Shown: in pieces, positions 21,284 to 31,185 of the stretch | Numbering within the stretch: the stretch's first letter is position 1 | Layout of the letters: every line of letters starts with the position of its first letter | From: Doryteuthis pealeii | Taxonomy: Eukaryota; Mollusca; Cephalopoda; Myopsida; Loliginidae | DNA length: 64,000 nucleotides | Direction: 5' to 3' | Assembly: GCA_023376005.1 (NCBI GenBank) | Contig: CM042147.1 | Span: forward strand, 116,510,574 to 116,574,573 | The notes under the pieces: model-generated | Told to the model about the DNA's origin: nothing | What the model saw: only the letters and a program-made list of their open reading frames with translations | The model's database searches: none | Translations under genes and position numbers: made by a program

Positions 21284-21322
<39 letters not shown>
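21284..21322. repeat. (TA)n microsatellite
   Basis: Pure TA of about 38 bases adjoining the P element. Confidence 0.9.
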
Positions 21323-21326
<4 letters not shown>

Positions 21327-21599
21327 GTATCCAATTGCTGTATTAACTTTTCCATTGCAGTGGCATCAATAAATAATCCAAAAGTGCTCAATATATTAAA
21401 AACATAGAGCAGTAATGATAATTATAATATTATTAGAGGAAAAATTAAGGGTCCACCATGATTTCAATCAAATTGAAATGATTTCATCAGGACCCTACCC
21501 TACGTTTAACTAAGTGAGTGTAATTCCTTGTTAAATTAAAGATATTTTTCAGATAATAACGGTTGAACTCCACATTTTTTTCTCTCAGTTTTTATATTT

Positions 21600-21605
21600 A
21601 TATAT

Positions 21606-21660
<55 letters not shown>

Positions 21661-21816
21661 GTTAAAAGAAAGGAAATGAATCCGACAATATGAGTAAGAA
21701 AGGTGAATGAAACATCACACAATGCTGTTAAAGAAGAAATTTATAATATAATCATAGCTGATACTGATACTCCAACTGAACAGCATTGTGTGATGTTTTC
21801 ATTCCACCTTTTCTTA

Positions 21817-21850
<34 letters not shown>
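21600..21850. repeat. TA tracts with palindrome 21,687-21,824
   Basis: ATGAGTAAGAAAGGTGAATG near 21,691 is mirrored by the segment ending ACCTTTTCTTACTCAT near 21,820, with about 50 bp of loop. TA tracts lie on both sides, so the whole could extrude as a large hairpin. Confidence 0.7.
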
Positions 21851-21852
<2 letters not shown>

Positions 21853-22044
21853 CATACACTAGAAAAATTGATGGTGGGAATGATTCTATTCAGAACCTTT
21901 TTGAAACCGGCTTATTAAAACTTATTGTTATGTATAATAATTTGATAATTATATACAGAACAGTATTCTCAAAGGTGAGCATCTTTTGGTTGAAATAAAT
22001 TTATAACTGTTAACATAACTGATATTTAAGCCTTTTCTTTACCA

Positions 22045-22049
<5 letters not shown>

Positions 22050-22086
<37 letters not shown>

Positions 22087-22138
22087 TCCAAGCTTTGATA
22101 TTTACGAAAATCCTTTTATCTAAAAGCCCACACACTCG

Positions 22139-22173
<35 letters not shown>

Positions 22174-22190
22174 TATATATTATATATATA
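22050..22190. repeat. Pair of (TA)n tracts
   Basis: 22,050-22,083 and 22,138-22,190, separated by about 55 bp containing AAAGCCCACACACTCG. Confidence 0.9.
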
Positions 22191-22478
22191 TGATTTCTTT
22201 TTCTTTCACTGTTAAATTTTGAAAGATTTTTGTTTCTTTCTCTCTTGTATCTTTTTTTTTTTGCTTTTTAGTTTTTTGTTTATTTATTTTTTGTTTTGTT
22301 TCTGTATTTTTTGTTGTTGTTATCCTTCTTGTTTTTCCACTCTTGACATTTTAGTTTCTTTTTTTTTTGGGGGGGGGGGGCTTCCTTTTTTTATCTTTTT
22401 ATTTCTCTTCTTACCTAATTGTATTTATTTGTGTTTCTCTTACCCCCACCTTCATTTCAGTATTTTTCCCCTTTTGCT

Positions 22479-22568
22479 CTTTTCATTTGGTCTTTATTAT
22501 GAAAAAAGACAATTCTCTACAATGAACAGCTGTATATTCATTTTCGATAGAGAAAAGAGTACCTTGTA
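22479..22568 (+). repeat. 90-bp perfect direct duplicate, copy 1
   Basis: Identical over 90 bases to 23,962-24,051. Both start CTTTTCATTTGGTCTTTATT and end GAGTACCTTGTA. The flanks differ. Confidence 0.95.
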
Positions 22569-22627
22569 TTATTTGTAATTTTTTTTTGTATTTCCTTTCA
22601 TTTCATTTTCCTCATTGTTTTTATAAG

Positions 22628-23262
22628 CATTGCTGTTATGAAGGAACTGTTCAAGTTCACAATGCTTCTTCATAAAAGAACTGTCCAAAATCATAATACC
22701 TTTTTATAAAGGAACTGTCTAAATGATGATGTCTCTTTATAAAGAACTGTCCAAAATCACAATGACAGTTTATTTGGTCAGCATTGCAATTACGAAGGGA
22801 CTAAGTTCACAATGCTTTTTTTATGAAGTAACTCTCTAAAATTATGATGCCTTTTTATAAAGGAACTGTTCAAAATCATCCCTTTTTTTTATAAAGGAAC
22901 TGTCCAAAATCATACCTTTTTTATAAAGAAACTGTCCAAAATCATGATGCCTTTTTATAAAGAAACTGTCCAAAATCATGATGCCTTTTTATAAAGGATC
23001 TGTCCAAAATCATGATGACTTTTTATGAAGGAACTATCCAAAATCATGATGCCTTTTTATGAAAGAACTGTCCAAAATCATGATGCCTTTTTATAAAGAA
23101 ACTGTCCAAAATCATACCTTTTTATAAAGGAACTGTCCAAAATCATGATGCCTTTTTATAAAGGAACTGTCCAAAATCATGATACCTTTTTATAAAGGAA
23201 CTGTCCAAAATCACAATGCCTCTTTATGGAGGAACTGTTTAAAGTCACAATGCTTCTTTATC
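22628..23262. repeat. 34-bp tandem array, about 18 copies
   Basis: The unit is GATGCCTTTTTATAAAGGAA followed by CTGTCCAAAATCAT. The outer copies are more diverged than the central ones, the usual pattern for an array maintained by unequal exchange. There is no sign of a parent element elsewhere in the window. Confidence 0.92.
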
Positions 23263-23643
23263 AATTGACTTAATAAACCAGCTGATCATTCAGTTTGCAA
23301 TGTTGATCCATTGATTTTAATCAGTGGATTATAATCTCTGACATTATTATTGCTGTGATGAACATGTTCAGCACCAAATGATATTAATTTTTTTGTTATT
23401 TTATCTGTTAAGCACCAAATGACATTATTTACATATCCCCCACCTTCCAACCTTCAAAATTCATATCTTGATTTCCCTTGTCCTATGCACATTGCTATTA
23501 TAAATATTACCAGCTCTCCAGCAAGGTTATTTATCCTTTGGGGAATTCTCATTTTATTTTTATTTCTTAGTCTGCCACACATTAAAAAAAAAAAAAAAAG
23601 AATAAAATAACAAAAACATTAGTGTTAAAGTTGTTAGATGGTC

Positions 23644-23930
23644 AGAGATGCTGATAGGTACGTGTCCTGCATCCCTGATGCAAAAAAATCAAAAAGGATG
23701 CAGTGAAATCGGATCCATTGATCCTAGTGTTTTTCTTTTTTCTTCCCCTACCATTTCAAGCTAACTGTAAATGTATTTCCATATTTTCTTGGAAATGAAT
23801 TACACAGGATAGGTTGAAAAGTTAAGAGTTAGACGTCTTTGGTTGGGACCCATGAATTTTCCCGGGGAGACTCATTCAAAGCAAATCTGTGTGTCGCAGG
23901 GCACACTAAATTAGAAAGCTATCAGCATGA
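23644..23930 (+). mobile_element. M element, complete
   Basis: It starts AGAGATGCTGATAGGTACGT and ends AGCTATCAGCAT, with the body order seen in other M copies (AAAGGATGCAGTGAAATC, ACACAGGATAGG, CCCGGGGAGACTCATTC). The roughly 14-bp terminal repeats and lack of a frame fit a non-autonomous DNA transposon. Confidence 0.8.
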
Positions 23931-23961
23931 TTGTGTGTGTGTGTATATATATATATATTAA

Positions 23962-24051
23962 CTTTTCATTTGGTCTTTATTATGAAAAAAGACAATTCTC
24001 TACAATGAACAGCTGTATATTCATTTTCGATAGAGAAAAGAGTACCTTGTA
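23962..24051 (+). repeat. 90-bp perfect direct duplicate, copy 2
   Basis: Identical to 22,479-22,568. It lies directly after a TA tract (23,943-23,958) that follows the M element. Confidence 0.95.
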
Positions 24052-24219
24052 GAGTGGGGTTCTGACGAGATCAATTTTTGATTGAAACCATTGTTAGACC
24101 CTTTATTTTAATCTAAACAATATTATTAGTATTATATATTATATATTATAATGTTTTTAATTTTTTTATCAGACCTTGTGCCAAACCAAGCTGAGAAAAT
24201 ACTCTCTCTTGATTTTATA

Positions 24220-24258
<39 letters not shown>

Positions 24259-24411
24259 TATAATGATTTGAAGCAATTAAATGCGTATTTAAAAAATAAA
24301 AACAAAAAGATGTTATTTGTCAATGTTTTATTTTTTATACGCATTGTAATTGCCCTCAATCATTAATATATTATAACATACTTAACAATGCTTCAAGCAA
24401 ATTACCAATTA

Positions 24412-24449
<38 letters not shown>

Positions 24450-25009
24450 AGCTGTTACTCGAACAAAACATGTACATTGCTTCATTTATTTTGTCTTGCA
24501 CTAATGCAGCAGTCATGTTGGCAATTCAATCTTTATTTTTATTGTGATGGTGGGTGGTGGTGGTGGGTGGTGGTGATGATGGTATTATTTACTATTAGCA
24601 AGTTTTGTTTGTATGGCTTTTTATCTACAACTGCTGTTTCATTGTTATTGGTGCTTAACACCCCCCCCCTGCAATAGGCTTACTATGATATATATACCAT
24701 AGTATGATAATTTAATTACTTCAATGTTTGATATGTTTACTTAAGAGCTATCGCCAAATAGTTCAATATATAAAAAGTATAATAATCATGATTTAACTCT
24801 CTCTCTTTCTTTCTTTTCATCTTTCTATTATGTTCAATTGAAAAAGAAAAGTGTTATCACTTCTGCACACTCACCCTCTTTCTCTATCAATCCCCTACTC
24901 TCTTTCATTCTTTCTATCTTTCTTCCTTTCTCATATTTTTCTTTTTTTCCTCCCATTATTTCTTTATAAAACTCTCTCTCTCTCTCCCCATCTTTTCATC
25001 ATTGATCGA
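24052..25009. other. AT-rich sequence with TA and pyrimidine tracts
   Basis: TA tracts at about 24,218-24,255 and 24,416-24,447. TTTGATATGTTTACTTAAGA (about 24,728) followed by a CT-rich tract is the inverted relative of 29,640-29,880, showing another dispersed repeat just outside the palindrome. No gene seen. Confidence 0.55.
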
Positions 25010-25422
25010 AACAGATAAGCGTTATTGTTTAGGCGTTCTCACCCCCTCTCTCTCTCTTTCTTTATTTATTATTTTTTTCTGTGTAGCATGTCTTTTCTTT
25101 CTTTATAATAAAAATGGAATGGTCCATTATTTAGCTGAGGTGATGAGAAATAAGAATTCGGATAATCAGTATTTACATTTGTGCATTTCATCTTGGATGA
25201 TTTGGACGGTCTTATTTTTAACCAGAGGGTGTTGCAGGATGATAACGAATGGAAGATTAAGGAACACACATATATTAATATATAGATGTGTATGTGTGTG
25301 CATGCATTTTATACTCATGTCTTTCAGAAAAGCATGAGTCCATCCCTTCTTCTGACTGTGAGTAAGATAATTCAGCAACCTTGATGGGTAACCAGCACAA
25401 CTGTGCAATCCTAAATAGAGGC

Positions 25423-25520
25423 AGTGATGCTGATAGCTTTTTAATTCAGTGTGTCCTGGGATGCATGTATTTGATTTGAATGAGTCCCCGGGAAATTTGA
25501 TGGGTCCCAACTAAATTTTC
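25423..25520 (-). mobile_element. M element fragment
   Basis: It runs from AGTGATGCTGATAGCTTTTT to GGGTCCCAACTAAA and then leaves the family sequence. The mirror copy is at about 52,495-52,600. Confidence 0.75.
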
Positions 25521-25929
25521 TTGGTAAACCTTTTTCCCTAGCCTGAATACTCATTGTGTTTCTTCTATTATTGCTCTATTAATTCTGATACTTGAGTTTG
25601 GAAGAGTAGTTTTGTTGCCTTCTGACTCGTAAGCTGTAGCTTTTTTTTTTGCCAAACAAATGGATTCATATGAGCTAATCAGCTTCTTGGCTGTGAATTT
25701 GCCCGATTTAATATAGAGTGTAGATGTCATGTCAAATCAATTGTCATCTAATTAAGACTCCATTCTTTGGATGAACTCGGGAATCTTAAATGTAATTCAA
25801 GCAATATTATCACATCAGTTATGCCAGTGTATTCTTAGAATTAGAATCAAGTTGTATCAATAATAATAGTGACCACATTTTATTGTGACAATTAAAAAAA
25901 CTGTATTAAATATACAACTTCAATAAAGA

Positions 25930-26235
25930 GGGAAGTCTACATGGTGTAGTAGATAATGTACTGAACTGTGACATTGAAGTTACCGAGTATGAATTTCAGT
26001 CATGCTATTTCATTATGATCGAAGAGGAGGAGCTCTCAAAGTAGTTTTGACTAACAAGATTAAAGAGCCTAGTCTGCCCTGCTATTTACCCATAGCTATA
26101 AGGAGAATAGTTGGATTTGTATTTTTATCAAGGGTATTCAGCACTATGAGAAATGCAAACGGCAGTGTCCAGGATTTTAATTCCTCTCAATGTATTCATT
26201 TCCTAGGATGATAACCATTACACCATGCACATCCA
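25930..26235 (-). mobile_element. Composite of a SINE head (+) and a C SINE (-)
   Basis: 25,930-26,050 resembles the tRNA-headed fragment at 12,800. From about 26,055 to 26,233 the sequence is a minus-strand C SINE ending in the head CATGGTGTAATGGTTATCAT. It is mirrored at about 51,735-52,080. Confidence 0.65.
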
Positions 26236-26291
26236 ACTTTCAATTTTGGACAAAATTCCTTGTGAAGGGTATGGACCCCTTCAATAATTAA

Positions 26292-26518
26292 ACAGTATCG
26301 GTAGAGCGTTCGGCTAGTTCGGGGTTCTGTTCCCGGTTGCCAACTCAGCGTATGAGTAGCACAGGGATCTGTGCGGTAGAGGAGGAGCTGATGGTAGGTG
26401 AGTGCCCCACCTCAGACGCTAAAATGATCTCCGTGGTCTAGCGCTAGTGAGAAGGGGATAGACTCCCTCACTGATTGGCTGATACCGACATTAGGCCGCC
26501 CCGACAACTTTTTTACTA
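26292..26518 (+). mobile_element. S SINE (left arm), head damaged
   Basis: It starts at CGGTAGAGCGTTCGGCTAG, with the region around the B box shortened (GGGGTTCTGTTCCCGG) and the body intact to GGCCGCCCCGACAACTT. The mirror site in the right arm (51,205-51,690) holds two S copies, not one. Confidence 0.85.
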
Positions 26519-26524
26519 CTGGTC

Positions 26525-26590
26525 TTCTACAAGGATGGTTTTAGCATTAAATAACCCATGAAGGTTGATATGCTGTTAAACAAAGAAAAA
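26525..26590 (+). repeat. Shared retroelement 3' tail
   Basis: AGCATTAAATAACCCATGAA, GGTTGATATGCTGTTAAACA and an A-rich end match the 3' tail of B elements without the rest of B. Confidence 0.6.
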
Positions 26591-27437
26591 AATTCAGACA
26601 AATAACAAAAAAAAAATTGTTTCCCCCCCAAAAAAAAATCCATAAAAAAACAATTGCTGTAATTAAAACTGGGGAATCCAGAATTTCAGGATCGTGGATC
26701 CAGATTGGCTTGGAATGTTTTTAATTTGCTCATGGAGTCAGTCTGACTCCAAAATGGTATGATATGTTGGGCTGCTGTCTCTGGGAGTAAAAATATAAAT
26801 GTAACAGATGTATTCATTATTTGAGATGAAATTATCTATATCGGATGGTCTGCTGGGAATGGTTAACCGCATGACTACTCCTGTTGCTCGGAATGAGCTG
26901 ACATGGTTAATTTGTGAACCACCATTTTTGTTTTTCGTTTAGACACTGATTTCTGGAGAGAATAAATTGTCTATTTCCAATTGGTTGGTGGGCTGTCTAA
27001 TTTCTGACTGTTTTGCAGTTCTGATCAAGTCTGCTGTTTTAATAATTATTCTTTGATGATCATTATTGATTTTAAATGTTCTCTTTTTTCGTTTTTTCTT
27101 TCATCTTTCTTCTTTTGTGTTTCTTCATTCATCTTCGTTCTATTCTCTCTATTATAACTAATGAACCAATTTCTAATCATTCTCTCTTATCTTTTGATTA
27201 GTTGAGCAACCAGTGTTATAGTTCCAAGCTTTGTACTCTGCTCACAAATCAAACAGAACTCCTCCTTTTATGGTTGATGTTGTTGTTATCATAGTGTTTC
27301 AGCCAATCCATTTATTGAAGACAGTCAGTCAATTTGGTTCTTAGCTTTTGTTAGGCAACCAGTCTAGGAGAAGGAAAAACTCTGAATTCCAACTAGTTTT
27401 ATTCTACTTAAGAATTGACTTGTGTCTATTGAGGTCA
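26591..27437. other. Unclassified arm sequence
   Basis: No gene or known family recognised. The mirror is at about 50,290-51,190. Confidence 0.45.
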
Positions 27438-28041
27438 GTCAGTGAGTATACTATTGGTTTATACATTTATTGAAGACAGTCAGTTAGTATACTGTTGGTT
27501 TGGACAACTGAACCAGCCAGCCAGTCAGTCAGTATAATGTTGGTTTGAACAACAGCAACTAGCTAAGCACAACTGAACCAGCCAGTCAGTCAGTATACTG
27601 TTGGTTTGGACAACAGCAACTGGCTAAGCACAACTGAACCAGCCAGTCAGTCAGTCAGTCAGTCAGTATACTGTTGGTTTGGACAACTGTAACTGGCTAA
27701 GCACAACTGAACCAGCCAGTCAGTCAGTATACTGTTGGTTTGGACAACAGCAACTGGCCAAGCACAACTGAAAACCAGCCAGTCAGTCAGTATACTGATG
27801 GTTTGGGACAACAGTAACTGGCCAAGCACAACTGAACCAGCCAGTCGTCAGTATACTGTTGGTTTGGACAACAGCAACTGGCTAAGCACAACTGAACCAG
27901 TGCCAAAGATAGCTGGTACTTATGGGACTTAAGAATAGTCCATTCATGTATTTGGGTGATTCCATTCCTTGAGTCCTGATAGGCTGCTTGGTTTCTATGA
28001 TGTTATGAGGCTTCATAAATACTCTGGCATTCTGCAGTATG
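27438..28041 (-). mobile_element. D element (-) with a 61-62-bp tandem array
   Basis: The D terminus (GGTCAGTCAGTGAGTATACT) and the D interior (TTGGGTGATTCCATTCCTTG through CATAAATACTCTGGCATTCTG) frame about seven repeats of CAGTCAGTATACTGTTGGTT plus TGGACAACAGCAACTGGCTA and AGCACAACTGAACCAGCCAG. This unit is the terminal portion of D itself. Mirrored at about 49,790-50,270. Confidence 0.8.
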
Positions 28042-28430
28042 AAGAATAATTAAAGTTCCAATTACCGTCAAACTGGGAAGACAAGGCAACAAACGGTTGT
28101 AACTCAAATACAAACCCGATTGCTACAAAATCCACTGCAAAATGACAAAGTATATATAAGACTCCACAATGTCATTCAAATCAAGCAGTCAAGCAGCCCT
28201 CAAGGAATGGAAAAATCACCCAGATTCATGGATGGATCATTCTTGATTCCTGTTTATACCAGCTGTCTTGGACACTGCGGGAGTAGTACTTAGCTGCTGT
28301 TATTAAAACCAACAGTAGACTAACTGACTCAATACAGTAGAATTGCAACATGGTTAGATCTATATGAGTTACAGCTACTTGTTACATTACCAATTCGACG
28401 GTAATTGGAACTTAGTATGATTATTCTACA
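28042..28430 (+). mobile_element. D element (+) followed by a D end (-)
   Basis: The plus-strand copy runs from GAATAATTAAAGTTCCAATT to ACTAACTGACTCAATA (28,042-28,336). Then 28,340-28,430 is a minus-strand D terminus ending ATTGGAACTTAGTATGATTA. Together with the array copy to the left it forms a nested D cluster. Mirrored at about 49,255-49,720. Confidence 0.75.
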
Positions 28431-28493
28431 CCATTCTACAGTCTTCCTCAAATGTATAATTTGTAAGGAAGGAGACTTGAAACCATATAACTG

Positions 28494-28786
28494 GCACGTG
28501 GCAAAATGGTTAGAGTCATAGAAAATAGACTCGTTGACCCAAGTTCAAATCCTGGACAAGACTGTTTGTATTTCACATAGCACTAATACCCTTGGGAAAG
28601 GTATGAATCCAAGTATACTCCTTCCAGCTATGGGTAAATAGTAGGGCAGACTGGACTCTTCTACCTTGGTTAAGCAACCTGTTTAGGAGAAGGAAAACTC
28701 TGATTTAAAACCTCTTAAACTCTGCTTAAGATATTGACCTTGTGTCACATCCTACTCGTGCGGAGGGCTTTGATAAATATTTATAA
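28494..28786 (+). mobile_element. C SINE, left arm
   Basis: The tRNA-like head (GTGGCAAAATGGTTAGAGTC) and B-box-like AGTTCAAATCCTGG are followed by the body to TGCGGAGGGCTTTGATAAAT. Mirror at about 48,925-49,205. A tail-like module (GGTTATTTAATGCCAAGAAG) follows at 28,790-28,855 in inverse orientation. Confidence 0.8.
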
Positions 28787-29120
28787 CTGATTGATTGATT
28801 TTAATGGCATGTCTACCTGTCTAGGGTTATTTAATGCCAAGAAGTAAATTGTGAAGGATGGTCAGATTTATTATGTTTTATTCCAAATTTTTTTTTTCTT
28901 GATTTTGACAGTAAGTTGTTTGCAGTTGTTTTTGCTAAATGGATCGGGAATCGTTTTGAGGGATAAGTATATATGAATGAGAGCAAATTGTTAGTATTAG
29001 ATAGGAATACTTGAAACCATATAACTGTGCAAATTATTAATATGAGATAGAAATACTTGAAACTATATAACTGTATGTAAATTATTTGTAATGCATAGGA
29101 ATACTTGATATCACATAAAA

Positions 29121-29367
29121 GTAAAGTCGTCGGGGCGGCCTAAAGTCAGTATCAGCCAGTCAGTGAGGGAGTCTATCCCCTTTTCAAACCAGACTAAGGA
29201 GATTGTTTTAGCGTCTGAGGTGGAGCGCCACACCCACCATCAGCTCCTTACTTTGCCGCACAGATCCCTGTGCTACTCATACGCTGAGTTGGCGAGGACC
29301 GGTATCAAACTAGGAACCTTGTGGTTTCTAGCCAAAACGCTCTACCGACTGAGCTAACCCGGTCCCT
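29121..29367 (-). mobile_element. S SINE, minus strand, left arm
   Basis: Intact from GGACCGGGTTAGCTCAGTCG (minus strand) to GGCCGCCCCGACGACTTTAC. The mirror (48,318-48,575) is the same SINE with many single-base insertions and deletions, a good place to compare arm quality. Confidence 0.9.
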
Positions 29368-29369
29368 GT

Positions 29370-29955
29370 GCAAATTAGTATTAAACCATATAACTGTGTG
29401 CAAATTAGTAGTATTAGATAGGAATACTTGAAATCATATCAGTGTGCAAACAAATTATCTACATATTGATATACTAATACCTACCTAGGTGTGTCACGTT
29501 CCGTCATCACCTTGAATAAATAATGAACCATTCGGTTTTCATTCATAAGATATGAAATTTAATGCATGTGTTCAAATGTTATGGCCTGTCATCACCTTAG
29601 ATAAGTAATGGACCATATATGTTGCAATTGGGAGGAAAGAAAGGGAAGAGAAAGAAAGCAAATATAGAAAGAAAGAAAGGTGAGAGATAGGAAGCGATAC
29701 CACATATTGTCTGTTTCAATGAAAAGAAAGAAAAGGAAAATTGGAGAAAAAAAAAGAGAAAAAGAAAGAAAGAATTTTGTCAGATTATTACAACTTTTTA
29801 CATATTAGACTATTTAGCAATAGCTCTTAAGTAAACATATCAAATGTAATAGTCAAATTATCATATCGTGGTATATCCATGGTTTCCACTAGTTATTGTT
29901 ATTATTATTGTTATTATTCCTTGCAAGTTTTTTGTACCAGCTTTAATGGATTGTT
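29370..29955. other. Arm sequence with short diverged repeats and a purine tract
   Basis: 29,380-29,460 repeats phrases such as AACCATATAACTGTGTGCAA, and 29,637-29,780 is GA-rich (GAAAGAAAGAAAGG). 29,640-29,880 is the inverted relative of 24,690-24,900. No gene recognised. Confidence 0.5.
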
Positions 29956-29959
29956 TTCA

Positions 29960-30270
29960 CAATGTTATGATTTTTGTGGCCATTTTTTGGCTGCAGGTGA
30001 GAGCACTTTACAGTGTGTTTACCTTATGTTCGTTAGTATTAGGTAGAATCCTTGTGTTCCTTCATGTTAGGCAGAATCCTTGGTTGTTCCTTAGTGAAGA
30101 ATCCTTGGTTTTTGATCCGTTCGTCCATATTACTTACGAGTAACTGAACACCTTTGTAGATTGACGATTAAATAGTTAACTAACCACGTATCCGAGTGTG
30201 TTGATTGGCTGATTGAATCCATGCTGCCATGTAGAGTCTATAAGTTCAAGTGGTGGGCTCCAGTACACCG
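29960..30270 (+). repeat. E-family repeat, left arm
   Basis: It shares GGCTGCAGGTGAGAGCACTT, GATTGGCTGATTGAATCCA and TATAAGTTCAAGTGGTGGGC with the E copy at 12.3 kb, but holds only two or three diverged TAGGCAGAATCCTTGG-like units, not an expanded array. Mirrored at about 47,400-47,720. Confidence 0.75.
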
Positions 30271-30315
30271 TATATTACTAAAATATTCCAACACACAGGA
30301 GTCTGAGTGACAGTA

Positions 30316-30597
30316 ATTCTGATAGGTACGTGTCCTGTGTCCCTGATGTACAAAAATCTAAAAGGACGCAGTAAAATCATACCCATGCATCCAAGTGTTT
30401 TTCTTTTTTCTTCCCTCATCATTTCAAGCTGACTGTAAATATATTTCAGTAGTTTCTTAGAAATGAATTACACAGGATAAGTTACAAGGTAGGAATTATT
30501 TAGCTTTAGTTGGGATCCATACATATTCCCGGGGACTCATTCAAAGCAAATATGTTCATCCCACGACTAATTAAATCGAAAACCTATCAGCATCACT
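30316..30597 (+). mobile_element. M element, left arm
   Basis: It spans TTCTGATAGGTACGTGTCCT to AAACCTATCAGCATCACT. A TA tract (30,600-30,632) follows. Mirrored at about 47,090-47,372. Confidence 0.8.
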
Positions 30598-30631
30598 ATA
30601 TATTAATATATATATATATATATATATATAA

Positions 30632-30765
30632 TCAGATAGTGAGGGAGTCTATCTCCTTTTCACTAAGGCTAGACCATTGAGATTGGTTTTTGTCTGAGGT
30701 GGAGCACCAATCTACCATCAGCTCCCACTTTTATCGCAGAGTCAAGCTGTTCTACTCATTGCACT
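30632..30765 (-). mobile_element. S-SINE body lacking the tRNA head
   Basis: It has the S 3' body (GGGAGTCTATCTCCTTTTCA through CATCAGCTCCCACTT) joined to TCAAGCTGTTCTACTCATTG in place of the normal tRNA part. The same variant occurs at 33,432-33,585. Confidence 0.7.
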
Positions 30766-31184
30766 GTAATATGAGGGAATGGATTTTTGAAAAAAATATA
30801 TATAAAGTAGTACTTTGTAGCATATGACTCATAGAAGTCTTCATGTGTCCTCCTATTTATTTTTATATCTCCATTCTTCACAGGATTGCATAAAAATTCT
30901 GTATTTTTAGTTTGGTTATGTCTTATGTCATCTTCCAGCTGGATATGTTTAATCTGCAACCGTACGTTTTGGATGCGTTCTTTTACTCTCGGCAGAAGCG
31001 ACATGTTCTGTGACAATCGAATGACAGAAGTTATTTTGTTGGGATTTATTGAAATTAACTCACCTAGGGTGCTCGACGACGACGGTGTAACAATAGACGC
31101 AAAATGATTCCAGTTTAGGCCGACCTTGGGTTGATGTAGGATGGATAGTTCAGGAGTTGAAAGATTAACATAAGAAGCTTTCAT
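30756..31184 (-). CDS. Unrecognised 142-codon open frame, possibly exonic
   Basis: The frame starts MKASYVNLSTPELS and ends in KNPFPHITVQ. I recognise no domain, signal peptide or membrane segment. The residue mix is ordinary (mixed polar, not repeat-like), unlike the low-complexity frames around it. The minus strand contains CTAGGTGAGTTAATTTC, a good 5' splice-site match, and 56 bases later ATTGTCACAG, an acceptor-like end, so it could hold two exons. The first codons lie in Q-repeat sequence and the last ~10 codons overlap a SINE edge, which argues against a normal gene. The mirror (about 46,490-46,880) is broken by frameshifts. It could equally be chance or a decayed mobile-element frame. 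Confidence 0.2.
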   Translation of the reverse strand: MKASYVNLSTPELSILHQPKVGLNWNHFASIVTPSSSSTLGELISINPNKITSVIRLSQNMSLLPRVKERIQNVRLQIKHIQLEDDIRHNQTKNTEFLCNPVKNGDIKINRRTHEDFYESYATKYYFIYIFFKNPFPHITVQ

Positions 31185-31185
31185 G

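Noticed and set aside
22219..22578. 119-codon Phe/Leu-rich membrane protein
   Set aside because: It is translation of T-rich low-complexity DNA with a G run in the middle, and the last part overlaps the 90-bp duplicate.
22628..23262. CRISPR array
   Set aside because: The repeats are contiguous with no unique spacers of constant length, and the sequence is eukaryotic.
27478..27905. CRISPR-like or coding repeat
   Set aside because: The units are direct tandem copies of a D-element end. The 65-codon frame across them is the repeat translated.
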